Assembly (NCBI GenBank): GCA_965229785.1
Contig: CBDDJS010000001.1
Span: 3,472,001-3,536,000, forward strand
Length of the DNA: 64,000 nt
Origin: JAWPMT01 sp965229785
Lineage (GTDB): Bacteria; Bacteroidota; Bacteroidia; Cytophagales; Cyclobacteriaceae
Direction of reading: 5' to 3'
Shown piece after piece: positions 40,304 to 48,706 of this stretch (positions within the stretch are counted from its first letter, which is position 1; every line of letters begins with the position of its first letter). The notes beneath the pieces were generated by a model that was not told the DNA's origin, searched no databases, and saw nothing but the letters and a program-made list of their open reading frames with translations. The position numbers and the translations under genes are program-made.

Positions 40304-42094
40304 CTAATTATCAAGTTTTAGGACGGCCATAAATGCTTCTTGTGGAATTTCAACACTCCCTACCTGGCGCATTCTCTTCTTCCCTTTTTTCTGCTTTTCG
40401 AGTAGCTTCCGTTTCCTCGAAATATCACCCCCATAACACTTCGCTAAAACATTTTTGCGAAGCGCCTTCACTGTTTCACGAGCAATGATTTTGGTCCCGA
40501 TTGAAGCCTGAACGGCGATTTCAAACATTTGTCGGGGGAGTAACTCTCGTAATTTCTCACATAGTCGCTTACCCCATTCATAAGCTTTGTCTTTGTGAAC
40601 GATCGCCGATAGCGCATCAACTTTCTCTCCATTGAGTTGGATATCCAGCTTCACCATCGTGGATTGTCGATATCCTATCAATTCATAATCAAGCGAAGCG
40701 TACCCTCTGGATATGGTCTTAAGTTTATCGAAAAAATCAAAAACAATCTCGGAAAGTGGCAGATCAAACGTCAGTTCAACCCGATCAGAAGTTAAGTACA
40801 CCTGATTTTTGATTTCACCACGCTTGTCCATGCACAGCGCGATCACTGCCCCGATATAATCCGCTTTAGTAATGATCTGCGCTTTGATGAAAGGCTCTTC
40901 AATATGTGAAATGGTATTGGGTTCGGGCATCTCAGAAGGTGCACTTACCTCCACTACATCACCTTTTGTCCCGATGGCTCTGAATTTTACAGATGGCACA
41001 GTGGTAATTACCGTCATCCCAAACTCACGTTCAAGACGCTCCTGCACAATTTCCATATGGAGCATGCCCAAAAATCCGCAGCGAAAACCAAAGCCTAGTG
41101 CGGCAGAAGTTTCTGGCTCCCAAACCAGTGCTGCGTCGTTCAACTGCAACTTCTCCATAGAGGTCCGCAGTTCCTCAAATTCGCTGGTTTCTACAGGATA
41201 AATTCCTGCAAATACCATGGGCTTCACATCCTCAAATCCTTTTACTTCTTTTTGAGTTGGTCGGTCGACATGAGTGATCGTATCTCCTACTTTCACTTCT
41301 TTCGCCACCTTGATACCTGAGATCAAGTAACCCACATTGCCTGTAGAGATGGTCTTCCTCGGCTCGTGATCCAGTCTCAGCACACCAATCTCATCGGCTT
41401 CATACGTCTTACCTGTATTGACGAACTTGACCTTGTCCCCTTTGTTGATCTCACCATTGAATACCCGGAAATAAACTTCAATCCCCCGATAAGAATTGAA
41501 GACAGAATCGAAGATCATGGCCTGAAGTGCCTCATCTCTATTCCCTACCGGGGCAGGGATACGATGCACAATGGCCTCAAGAATATTATCAATTCCAATC
41601 CCTTCTTTGGCACTGGCATGAATGATATCTTCCATATCACAGCCAATTAAGTCAATGATCTGATCAGAGACCTCTTCAGGCATCGCTCCCGGGAGGTCAA
41701 TCTTATTCAGTACAGGTATGATTTCAAGGTCATGATCAAGCGCCAGATAGAGGTTGGAAATCGTCTGTGCTTCTATCCCCTGTGCGGCATCAACAATGAG
41801 CAAGGCTCCTTCACAGGAAGCAATGGAACGTGACACCTCATATGAGAAATCGACGTGACCCGGAGTGTCGATCAAATTGAGTGTATACTTTTGATTATCA
41901 AACAGATAGTCCATTTGAATAGCATGACTTTTGATCGTGATGCCGCGCTCACGTTCCAGGTCCATATCATCCAAAAGCTGCGCCTGCATGTCGCGCTGAG
42001 AAACTGTCTGCGTCGCCTCCAACAACCTGTCTGCCAACGTACTTTTCCCATGATCGATATGGGCTATGATGCAGAAATTTCTTATGTGATCCAT
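40304..42094 (-). CDS. lepA: Elongation factor 4 (back-translocating GTPase)
   Basis: A 596-residue translational GTPase that acts on stalled or mistranslocated ribosomes. G1 is AHIDHGKST just after the N-terminus (IRNFCIIAHIDHGKSTLADR), G2 to G4 follow (RERGITIKSH, DTPGHVDF, NKIDLP), and the LepA-specific C-terminal domain ends with KLLEKQKKGKKRMRQVGSV. The ATG at 42094 (MDHIRNFC) is chosen over an in-frame TTG at 42130 because the motif block begins there and because a -7 element lies between them at 42119-42126. It is the first gene of lepA-folD-queE. Confidence 0.96.
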   Translation of the reverse strand: MDHIRNFCIIAHIDHGKSTLADRLLEATQTVSQRDMQAQLLDDMDLERERGITIKSHAIQMDYLFDNQKYTLNLIDTPGHVDFSYEVSRSIASCEGALLIVDAAQGIEAQTISNLYLALDHDLEIIPVLNKIDLPGAMPEEVSDQIIDLIGCDMEDIIHASAKEGIGIDNILEAIVHRIPAPVGNRDEALQAMIFDSVFNSYRGIEVYFRVFNGEINKGDKVKFVNTGKTYEADEIGVLRLDHEPRKTISTGNVGYLISGIKVAKEVKVGDTITHVDRPTQKEVKGFEDVKPMVFAGIYPVETSEFEELRTSMEKLQLNDAALVWEPETSAALGFGFRCGFLGMLHMEIVQERLEREFGMTVITTVPSVKFRAIGTKGDVVEVSAPSEMPEPNTISHIEEPFIKAQIITKADYIGAVIALCMDKRGEIKNQVYLTSDRVELTFDLPLSEIVFDFFDKLKTISRGYASLDYELIGYRQSTMVKLDIQLNGEKVDALSAIVHKDKAYEWGKRLCEKLRELLPRQMFEIAVQASIGTKIIARETVKALRKNVLAKCYGGDISRKRKLLEKQKKGKKRMRQVGSVEIPQEAFMAVLKLDN

Positions 42095-42118
42095 GATGTC
42101 CTTCGCGAAAAGAAGGTG

Positions 42119-42126
42119 CAAAAATA
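42119..42126 (-). promoter_or_regulatory. Possible -7 element of the lepA operon
   Basis: The minus strand reads TATTTTTG, a perfect TANNTTTG match, 25 bases before the lepA ATG. No TTG lies at the usual -33 distance, so the call is tentative. Confidence 0.35.
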
Positions 42127-42324
42127 GCAATAGCCAACCAACTCTACAGCAGAAAGTTCATCATTGAAAATAAAGCTTTCGATCAAAGGGCATAAGTGGC
42201 GAATACAGCTACCAATTTTCAGGTATTCCGTCCCAAAAAATTACCGCACTTTGGGTATTTCAAAGCTGAATAAGATTTTGTTCCTTGCAATCAGAACCAT
42301 TGAACACCCTAACACCACCGTGAC

Positions 42325-42414
42325 ATGAAAATTATCAAGTACATCATCTTAATCGTAAGTCTTATTCTTACCAGCATTTTTTTGCCCAAACTCGTCAAAT
42401 TCAAGAAATCCTGA
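42325..42414 (+). CDS. Candidate 29-residue single-pass membrane peptide
   Basis: A small open frame starting with ATG encodes a 29-residue peptide with the hydrophobic core IIKYIILIVSLILTSIFL, a Pro after it and a basic tail KLVKFKKS. This is the typical plan of a small bacterial membrane peptide. It stands alone in the 440-base gap between lepA and the bestrophin gene, 156 bases before the latter. No clear promoter or ribosome site was found. Function is unknown and chance cannot be excluded. Confidence 0.4.
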   Translation: MKIIKYIILIVSLILTSIFLPKLVKFKKS

Positions 42415-42570
42415 TATAAGCTGACATTTAAACTTATTCCGATCCCAGAACAACTAAAGGCATCTTCTTATCCTCGGTTGGCTCAAATACGGCCACGCAC
42501 CCCACTTCTATTGTGTTTGCCGGGCTAGTCTTGCTCAATTATTTTAGCCAGCAAATTCATTCACTTTCCT

Positions 42571-43632
42571 ATGTACATTCGAAAGAAATACAGAGTACGC
42601 GACATGATCCGATGGACTCGCAGAGAGATTCGGTTCTTTGTTGTTTTTGGTTTAATTGTGGCCATTCTGCATGACATCCTGGGACTGACCTGGCTCCAGC
42701 TCCCATGGACACCCATTGCCATGATTGGTACTGCCGTGGCATTTTTGGTCGGTTTTCAAAGTAACGCTGCCTATGGCAGGATTTGGGAAGCACGCAAGAT
42801 ATGGGGAGGTATCGTGAACGACTCTCGAAGCTTTGCGATCATGGTCCTGGATATGATCACTAACGAGTATGCATCGGAAGATATGACCGAAGAGGAAATG
42901 TATTCCCATAAAAAGACCATCATCTACCGACACATTGCATGGATGACTGCTTTACGCTATGCAATGAGGCAACGGAAGCCATGGGAGACCAATAGAGATA
43001 TAAAGGAAAATAAAGAGTGGCAAGATTTGCTTTACATTCCGGAACGGAAATTCGAATTGGAGGATGAGCTCAGGAAAGTGCTTCCGGACAATGAACTTAA
43101 AACAGTCATGAGTCGCACTAATAAGTCTGCAGCGATCATGGCCTTTCAGTCACATCACCTACGTACCTTAAAAGAAAGAGGGATTATTTGGGAATTTTCA
43201 TTTTTGGAAATGGAAGGAAAACTCAGTGCATTAATCGATCATCAAGGCAAATCAGAACGCATCAAAAACTTTCCTTATCCAAGACAATTCGCGACTATCG
43301 GCTATGATTTCGTCAATCTGTTCATTATGATCTTACCCTTCGGAATCATACCTGAGTTTGCCAGAATTGGCGAAAGGTTCATGTCAGACTATCCAATGAT
43401 CGCGGATTACTTCATCTGGCTGGGTATTCCCTTTTCGGTGATTGTGTCCTGGATATTTAATACGATGCTAAGAATCGGAACCACCGGAGAAAATCCCTTT
43501 GAAGGATCTCCAAACGACGTACCTATTAGTGGAATATCACGCGGGATTGAAATTGATATTCGTGAGATCCTGGGTGAATCGAAAGAGCATATACCGGAGC
43601 CTTTTCCTATCGAATTGGAAGCGCAGATGTAG
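42571..43632 (+). CDS. Bestrophin-like (UPF0187) anion channel
   Basis: A 353-residue inner-membrane protein related to bestrophins, pentameric chloride or cation channels. Seen: the amphipathic start RRKYRV-like segment, a first hydrophobic pair (FFVVFGLIVAILHDILG and PIAMIGTAVAFLVGFQSNAAYGRIWEARKIWGG), of which the latter block is the bacterial bestrophin signature, a long cytoplasmic helical region (about 95-240) and a second hydrophobic pair (about 245-300), followed by GENPFEGSPNDVPI. The start is the ATG at 42571. The gene is monocistronic, ending at a bidirectional terminator at 43706-43741. Confidence 0.88.
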   Translation: MYIRKKYRVRDMIRWTRREIRFFVVFGLIVAILHDILGLTWLQLPWTPIAMIGTAVAFLVGFQSNAAYGRIWEARKIWGGIVNDSRSFAIMVLDMITNEYASEDMTEEEMYSHKKTIIYRHIAWMTALRYAMRQRKPWETNRDIKENKEWQDLLYIPERKFELEDELRKVLPDNELKTVMSRTNKSAAIMAFQSHHLRTLKERGIIWEFSFLEMEGKLSALIDHQGKSERIKNFPYPRQFATIGYDFVNLFIMILPFGIIPEFARIGERFMSDYPMIADYFIWLGIPFSVIVSWIFNTMLRIGTTGENPFEGSPNDVPISGISRGIEIDIREILGESKEHIPEPFPIELEAQM

Positions 43633-43705
43633 GTCTCCGCAGGCTGAACCCTGTCATTCGTTCGGGCAGATTCGAGTATCCGGGCAGCTTTATTTTCACT
43701 CAATA

Positions 43706-43741
43706 AAAAAGGTCCATCAAAATCATTTGATGGACCTTTTT
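43706..43741. terminator. Bidirectional terminator between the bestrophin and LysM/GH19 genes
   Basis: AAAAAGGTCCATCAAA and TTTGATGGACCTTTTT form a perfect 16 bp stem around the loop ATCA. It ends both the plus-strand bestrophin gene and the minus-strand LysM/GH19 gene. Confidence 0.9.
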
Positions 43742-43761
43742 ATATCTATACAAGCCAGTCA

Positions 43762-44631
43762 TCAGGAAATTCCTAACACTTCTTTGGCTCTTGCCAAATA
43801 GGCTTCACGATCCTCCAGACCATTATATCCGCCATTGATACGTTTTGTAATGGCTTTGATATCGTCTTCGTCTGCATAGCCATTTAATTTACGCATGTCC
43901 CAGAACCAACCCGCAGCGGCCACAGCGGCATCCGCATTGTCTGCCAATTGATCGGGATTCTCTACCAGATCCATACTTGTAGCATTCCCACAATTTGTAT
44001 AGTTGTCCTTACCTGTCAATTGTATCAGGCCTCTTCCCCGGTATTTCCAGCCTTCACCACTCGCCTCATCACCATTCCCCATACGATCGGCGTATACGCG
44101 ATTAGCGATCTTCTCTGGTTGACGGGCATACGCTTCGGCCATCTCATCTGTAGGGAAATACTTACCAAAAACCGCTCTTAAAGCACTGGCACTGTAATTG
44201 AGGTTTTCAGAACTGTAGTGAAAACTGCCACTTTCATGAGCTAATTGCGCAATGAAGTGAGCGGCTCTGAGAGGTGTGTTAATAGCAAACCTGGTCATCT
44301 CACTATTCAAAGCACCCAGGTATTTATTGATGTTGGCTTCAGATGCTTTCGGCATGATCTCCGAGAGCGTCTCTGCTGTGAAAAAACCACTGGCTGAGGT
44401 GGCAGTTGAGGGAGTTTCTGTAGTTTCAGAAGTAGCAGGGGCACTTTCCGGACTTTTATCGGAAGTTTCTTCCTCAATCCCTGGGAGAACAATTTCCTGC
44501 CCCACACGAATGGCATTTGGGTTTGAAATATTATTGGCTTCTGCTATCTCGGTATACTTAGAAGCTTTGCCATAAAACTTTTGAGCGATTGCACCGAGTG
44601 TATCGCCGGATTGAATGGTGTATTTTTTCAT
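43762..44631 (-). CDS. LysM and GH19 chitinase/lysozyme-like protein
   Basis: A 289-residue protein. The N-terminus starts directly with a LysM domain (KYTIQSGDTLGAIAQKFYG to about residue 50), then a Ser/Thr/Glu/Pro-rich linker (about 55-90), then a glycoside hydrolase 19 domain with FIAQLAHESGSFHYSSENLNY-type sequence containing the catalytic Glu, and GEGWKYRGRGLIQLTGKDNY. GH19 enzymes cut chitin or peptidoglycan; bacterial and phage members of this size are mostly lysins. No signal peptide precedes the LysM domain, so export would need another route. The ATG at 44631 is preferred over an upstream in-frame start that would add 28 unrelated residues. Confidence 0.85.
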   Translation of the reverse strand: MKKYTIQSGDTLGAIAQKFYGKASKYTEIAEANNISNPNAIRVGQEIVLPGIEEETSDKSPESAPATSETTETPSTATSASGFFTAETLSEIMPKASEANINKYLGALNSEMTRFAINTPLRAAHFIAQLAHESGSFHYSSENLNYSASALRAVFGKYFPTDEMAEAYARQPEKIANRVYADRMGNGDEASGEGWKYRGRGLIQLTGKDNYTNCGNATSMDLVENPDQLADNADAAVAAAGWFWDMRKLNGYADEDDIKAITKRINGGYNGLEDREAYLARAKEVLGIS

Positions 44632-44719
44632 ATGCTTGATTGTGTTGTGACTTATTTCGCTTTGATCTGATTGTACAAAACCTGAAAGTAGATAGAAAAA
44701 TGACGCATATCCCAAAAAA

Positions 44720-46189
44720 TTGAATCATTTTTTTACCCAGTATTTGAAAGATAAATTTGCTTGCCAGAAAATCAATCGAATTTTGAAACCAAAGCAGCTC
44801 CTAATTCTCCTTTGCTTCCTGTCACTTTTAAATGGCACAAGTGCACAGGAGTATGACGAAAATAGATTGAGTTACCCAGAACGTCAATCGCTTATTCGGA
44901 CATTACAAAAGCAACGTAACCGGCACCGAAAAGAAAACACAAACATCTTTTATGGAAAGGTGAACCAGCTCATGGAAAAGCGCACCAAATTCCTCACCAA
45001 CCTGGTCAAACATAACCTATTAATTACTCCAGGTGAGGCATTTAAGCAGGTACAGTACTTATTTGATTCTTTGAAAACTTCGGATTTAGTCAAAAGAAAA
45101 GAAAGTCTGTTGTTGATCATGCGAAGCCCGTTCCCTAATGCATTTTGTGCTTATGAAGGTACAATTGGTGTAACTACCGGACTCCTGGAAGCCATGGAAA
45201 CGGAGGAGCAAATCATGTGGGTACTGAGTCATGAATTGGCACATTATGAGCTTGATCACGGTAATCAACATATCCACGCCTATGCTTCGAGCTATAAAGC
45301 GCTTAGTAAAAGGCAGAAACAAGAGCTTTTTGATCCAGAAAAATCCATCTCTCTGGAAACACTCAACACTTATAAGGAAATGGCCCTTGGATTAGGTAAA
45401 TACAATAGAATTGATGAGTTCAAAGCGGACTCTCTTGGGCACTTGATTTTTAAAGAACTCAGTTTGCCCCAAGGGGTAGCAATACATACGTTGAATACAT
45501 TAGACTCTGCTTTTAAGCAACCCCTTACTTTTCACATCGACCAGTTGTTCCACTTCCGGGACTACCCATTCCAACCATTCTGGTTCAAAGATCGACCTTC
45601 TTATTTCTCGAGCACAAATGCTCGCAGCATCTTTCAAAATGATTCTGCTAAAACGCATCCTGAAATGGCTGCAAGGATAGCACGGCTAACATCGGATTTC
45701 GAAATTGTGGTGCCAGACCTTGATTCCATGATATTAAAGGAGCGAGACACCTCCTACGAACTTGAAAACCTCTTTAGTGCCTACAGTTCAAAAAACTATG
45801 ATTACCTGTTATTCATGGCCGCAAAATACTATCACCGCAAGGAGTACAGAAATTGGATCGTTCGCCTGGTTGCAGCCGCTCTTTTTGAATTGTATGAGCA
45901 TAAAGGAGAGCCGGATTTTGTTTACCTCGTAAGTCCGTTCACTTTTGAATATGGGAAGCATCTCACGGAGATCAACAATTTCTTGCATAATACGAGGGCG
46001 GGAGATCTGCTTACCATTGGTTTTCTATTCCTCAATCGTGGAGGACACTTCGATCCTAAGGATGAAAGTCTCTTTTTACTGATGTGGAAGTACGCTCAGG
46101 CCATGAATGACGCTCAACTCATGAATGACATTCGCCAATCATATAAGCAACATCACCCTGAACCAAAATATCTTAAAGACATGCGATAG
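44720..46189 (+). CDS. M48 family metallopeptidase, exported
   Basis: A protein of up to 489 residues with the M48 zinc site H171-E-L-A-H175 and the third ligand E233 in the DEFKADSLG motif (numbering from 44720). A signal peptide, LLILLCFLSLLNGTSA, precedes QEYDENR, so the enzyme is periplasmic or outer-membrane facing. M48 members without membrane helices (BepA-like) handle outer-membrane protein quality control; this protein lacks a clear C-terminal TPR array but has a long helical tail. The start is not ATG: either TTG 44720 or TTG 44783, the latter placing the signal peptide right at the N-terminus. It is convergent with the reductase gene one base away. Confidence 0.82.
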   Translation: MNHFFTQYLKDKFACQKINRILKPKQLLILLCFLSLLNGTSAQEYDENRLSYPERQSLIRTLQKQRNRHRKENTNIFYGKVNQLMEKRTKFLTNLVKHNLLITPGEAFKQVQYLFDSLKTSDLVKRKESLLLIMRSPFPNAFCAYEGTIGVTTGLLEAMETEEQIMWVLSHELAHYELDHGNQHIHAYASSYKALSKRQKQELFDPEKSISLETLNTYKEMALGLGKYNRIDEFKADSLGHLIFKELSLPQGVAIHTLNTLDSAFKQPLTFHIDQLFHFRDYPFQPFWFKDRPSYFSSTNARSIFQNDSAKTHPEMAARIARLTSDFEIVVPDLDSMILKERDTSYELENLFSAYSSKNYDYLLFMAAKYYHRKEYRNWIVRLVAAALFELYEHKGEPDFVYLVSPFTFEYGKHLTEINNFLHNTRAGDLLTIGFLFLNRGGHFDPKDESLFLLMWKYAQAMNDAQLMNDIRQSYKQHHPEPKYLKDMR

Positions 46190-46190
46190 C

Positions 46191-48206
46191 TTAGATCGCG
46201 GCTACTAAATGGGCCGCTTCATAGATGGCTTTTTTTGCATCCAATTCCGCTGCTTCTTTCGCCCCACCAATCAAATGTGTGGTAATGCCGGAAGCTTCCA
46301 ACTCCTCGAAAAGACCTCTCAGTGGCTCCTGCCCCGCACATACTACCACATGATCTACGGGTAAAACTTTCGTTTCACCATTGACCGAAATATGGAAGCC
46401 CTCATCGTCTACTTTTTGATACTCCACATTAGACATCATATTGACCTGTTTCATGGCCAGGCTTGCCCGATGGATCCACCCAGTGGTTTTACCCAATCCT
46501 TTTCCATGCTTCCCGGTAGATCGTTTCAATAGATAAATTTCTCGTGGCGAAGGTGAAGGTTGAGGTACCGCATTTGCCCCGGGCTTTTTATAGGCCATGT
46601 CCACGCCCCACTCTTTCATATATTCCTCCACATTCATGCTAGGCGAATCTCCCTGATGCGCCAGGAATTCCGCCATATCAAAACCGATTCCTCCGGCACC
46701 TATGATGGCCACTTTGTCACCGACCGTTTTATTTTCATATAATACTTCGGAGTAATCCAGAACTTTCTCGTGATCTGCGCCTTCAAAGGTCACCTTCCGA
46801 GGGGTCACCCCTGTAGCTATGATAACTTCATCGAATTTTTCAGACAAGAGTAAGTCCCTGGTAGCAGGGGTATTGAGATGTAGACGTACTCCGTGAACTT
46901 CAATCATACGGCCGTAATAGCGAATGGTCTCAGCATACTCTTCTTTCCCCGGAATGACTTTCGCCATATTAAATTGACCGCCTATTTCTCCTTTTGCCTC
47001 ATACAAATGCACCTCGTGGCCTCTTTCTGCAGCAATCGTAGCAGCTGCTAATCCACCCGGGCCTGCTCCTACTACGGCCAATTTCTTCTGTTTATCCGCG
47101 GGCTCATAGTTCAACAATGTTTCGTGACACGCCCTCGGGTTTACCAGACAAGAACTGATTTGCATGGTGAAGGTATGGTCGAGGCAAGCCTGGTTACAGG
47201 CAATACACGTATTGATCTCATCTGCTTTATTTTCAATGGCCTTTTTAACCAAATCTGCATCTGCCAGGAATGGGCGAGCCATACTCACCATATCTGCACA
47301 ACCTTCTTCCAGTATCTGATCCGCTACATCCGGCATATTGATCCGATTGGTAGTGATCAGTGGAATATTCACTTCACCCATCATACGTTTGGTCACCCAG
47401 GCAAATCCTCCCCTTGGAACGACAGTACCGATCGTTGGAACACGCGCCTCATGCCAGCCTATACCTGTATTAATAATGGTAGCCCCGGCAGCTTCAATGG
47501 CCTTTCCGAGTTGTACTACCTGCTCCCAGGTACTCCCTCCTTCAACCAAATCCAGCATGGACAATCGGAAAATAATGATGAACTCTTTTCCTACGGCTTC
47601 CCGAACGGCTTTCACAATCTCGACGGGAAACCTCATACGATTCTCATAATCACCACCCCACTCATCTTCTCTATGGTTCGTCCTAGGTGCAATAAACTGA
47701 TTGATCAGATAGCCTTCTGAACCCATGACTTCTACCCCATCGTAGCCAGCTTTTTGCGCTAGTTTGGCACAATTCGCAAAGTCAGCTATCGTCCTCAAGA
47801 TGTCTTCATGGGTTAACTCTCTGGGTTTCATCGGATTGATGGGCGCCTGAATCGGAGAAGGCGCCACATTAAAGGCATGATAGCCATAACGACCACTGTG
47901 CAAGATTTGCATGCATATTTTCCCTCCTTCTTTATGAACTGCTTCCGTAATCAGTTGATGTGGTGCCACTTCACTTTCCTCTGAAAGCTTCGCCGAATGA
48001 GGCCCCACCCAACCTTCCTTATTGGGTGCAATGCCCCCGGTGACAATCAGGCCAACTTGCCCCCGGGCACGCTCTGCATAAAATTGCGCCGCTCGTTCAA
48101 AACCATTAGGCGCTTCTTCCAGCATGGTGTGCATAGAGCCCATTAAGACCCGGTTTTTAAGGGTGGTGAAACCAAGGTCCAAAGGAGAAAGTAACTTATT
48201 GTACAT
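46191..48206 (-). CDS. fadH: 2,4-dienoyl-CoA reductase-like NADH:flavin oxidoreductase
   Basis: A 671-residue two-part flavoenzyme. The N-terminal old-yellow-enzyme barrel (about 1-325) has LKNRVLMGSMHTMLEE and YDGVEVMGSEGYLINQF. It is followed by the 4Fe-4S site C334-x2-C337-x3-C341-x11-C353. The C-terminal half has two dinucleotide-binding motifs, VVGAGPGGLAAATIA and VAIIGAGGIGFDMAEFLA. This is the layout of FadH, which reduces 2,4-dienoyl-CoA during oxidation of unsaturated fatty acids, and of related trimethylamine-dehydrogenase-like enzymes. Length matches FadH. It is not clustered with other beta-oxidation genes here. Confidence 0.88.
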   Translation of the reverse strand: MYNKLLSPLDLGFTTLKNRVLMGSMHTMLEEAPNGFERAAQFYAERARGQVGLIVTGGIAPNKEGWVGPHSAKLSEESEVAPHQLITEAVHKEGGKICMQILHSGRYGYHAFNVAPSPIQAPINPMKPRELTHEDILRTIADFANCAKLAQKAGYDGVEVMGSEGYLINQFIAPRTNHREDEWGGDYENRMRFPVEIVKAVREAVGKEFIIIFRLSMLDLVEGGSTWEQVVQLGKAIEAAGATIINTGIGWHEARVPTIGTVVPRGGFAWVTKRMMGEVNIPLITTNRINMPDVADQILEEGCADMVSMARPFLADADLVKKAIENKADEINTCIACNQACLDHTFTMQISSCLVNPRACHETLLNYEPADKQKKLAVVGAGPGGLAAATIAAERGHEVHLYEAKGEIGGQFNMAKVIPGKEEYAETIRYYGRMIEVHGVRLHLNTPATRDLLLSEKFDEVIIATGVTPRKVTFEGADHEKVLDYSEVLYENKTVGDKVAIIGAGGIGFDMAEFLAHQGDSPSMNVEEYMKEWGVDMAYKKPGANAVPQPSPSPREIYLLKRSTGKHGKGLGKTTGWIHRASLAMKQVNMMSNVEYQKVDDEGFHISVNGETKVLPVDHVVVCAGQEPLRGLFEELEASGITTHLIGGAKEAAELDAKKAIYEAAHLVAAI

Positions 48207-48327
48207 CGATTTGAGGGTTTAACACAGAAAATACTCTGCATGCATACTATTTTCCAAATATAATAAAGAACGAATACCAGCCACCTTTTCAGAACACATC
48301 TCTGAAGATAAATGACAAATATTTTAT

Positions 48328-48375
48328 TAGTTAAACAAAAGCTAACTATATTCGTATTACTTTAACAAATGTTAA
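48328..48375 (+). promoter_or_regulatory. Two palindromes upstream of padR (candidate operators)
   Basis: TAGTTA (48328-48333) and TAACTA (48343-48348) form one inverted repeat, and TTAACA-AA-TGTTAA (48362-48375) is a second, ending 4 bases before the ATG. Both share a GTTA/TAAC core. PadR regulators usually repress their own operon through such palindromes. TATATTCG (48347-48354), between them, is a near match to the -7 consensus. Confidence 0.5.
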
Positions 48376-48379
48376 TCTT

Positions 48380-48706
48380 ATGAACCTCAAACTTGGCGTG
48401 CTTGAAGAAATCATCTTACTCATTCTCCTCTCGAAAGAACATACCTATGCCGTTGAGATCGCCAAGGAGTATAAAAAGCAGTTTGATCAGACGGTCTCGC
48501 TTCCTGCCATACATGTGGTATTAAAGCGATTAGAACAGCGTGATCTGGTACGTTCACAAATGGGTGAACCTACGGCAGAGCGAGGTGGTAGAAGAAAGCG
48601 CATTTACCATGCCACAAAAGAAGGTTATCGTCTTGCCGCAGACTTGCAGGAAAAACGCAACAACCTCTGGCAAATGATCCCAAAAATGAATTTTTCTACT
48701 TTATGA
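48380..48706 (+). CDS. PadR family transcriptional regulator
   Basis: A 108-residue winged-helix regulator of the short PadR type. Seen: LGVLEEIILLILLSKEHTYAVEI at the N-terminus, the recognition region LPAIHVVLKRLEQRDLVRSQ and the wing RGGRRKRIYHATKEGYRLAADL. Its stop codon overlaps the start of the following permease gene as ATGA, so translation of the two is coupled. PadR plus a prefix-domain permease is a recurring pair in Bacteroidota. It probably represses this operon through the palindromes just upstream. Confidence 0.9.
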   Translation: MNLKLGVLEEIILLILLSKEHTYAVEIAKEYKKQFDQTVSLPAIHVVLKRLEQRDLVRSQMGEPTAERGGRRKRIYHATKEGYRLAADLQEKRNNLWQMIPKMNFSTL

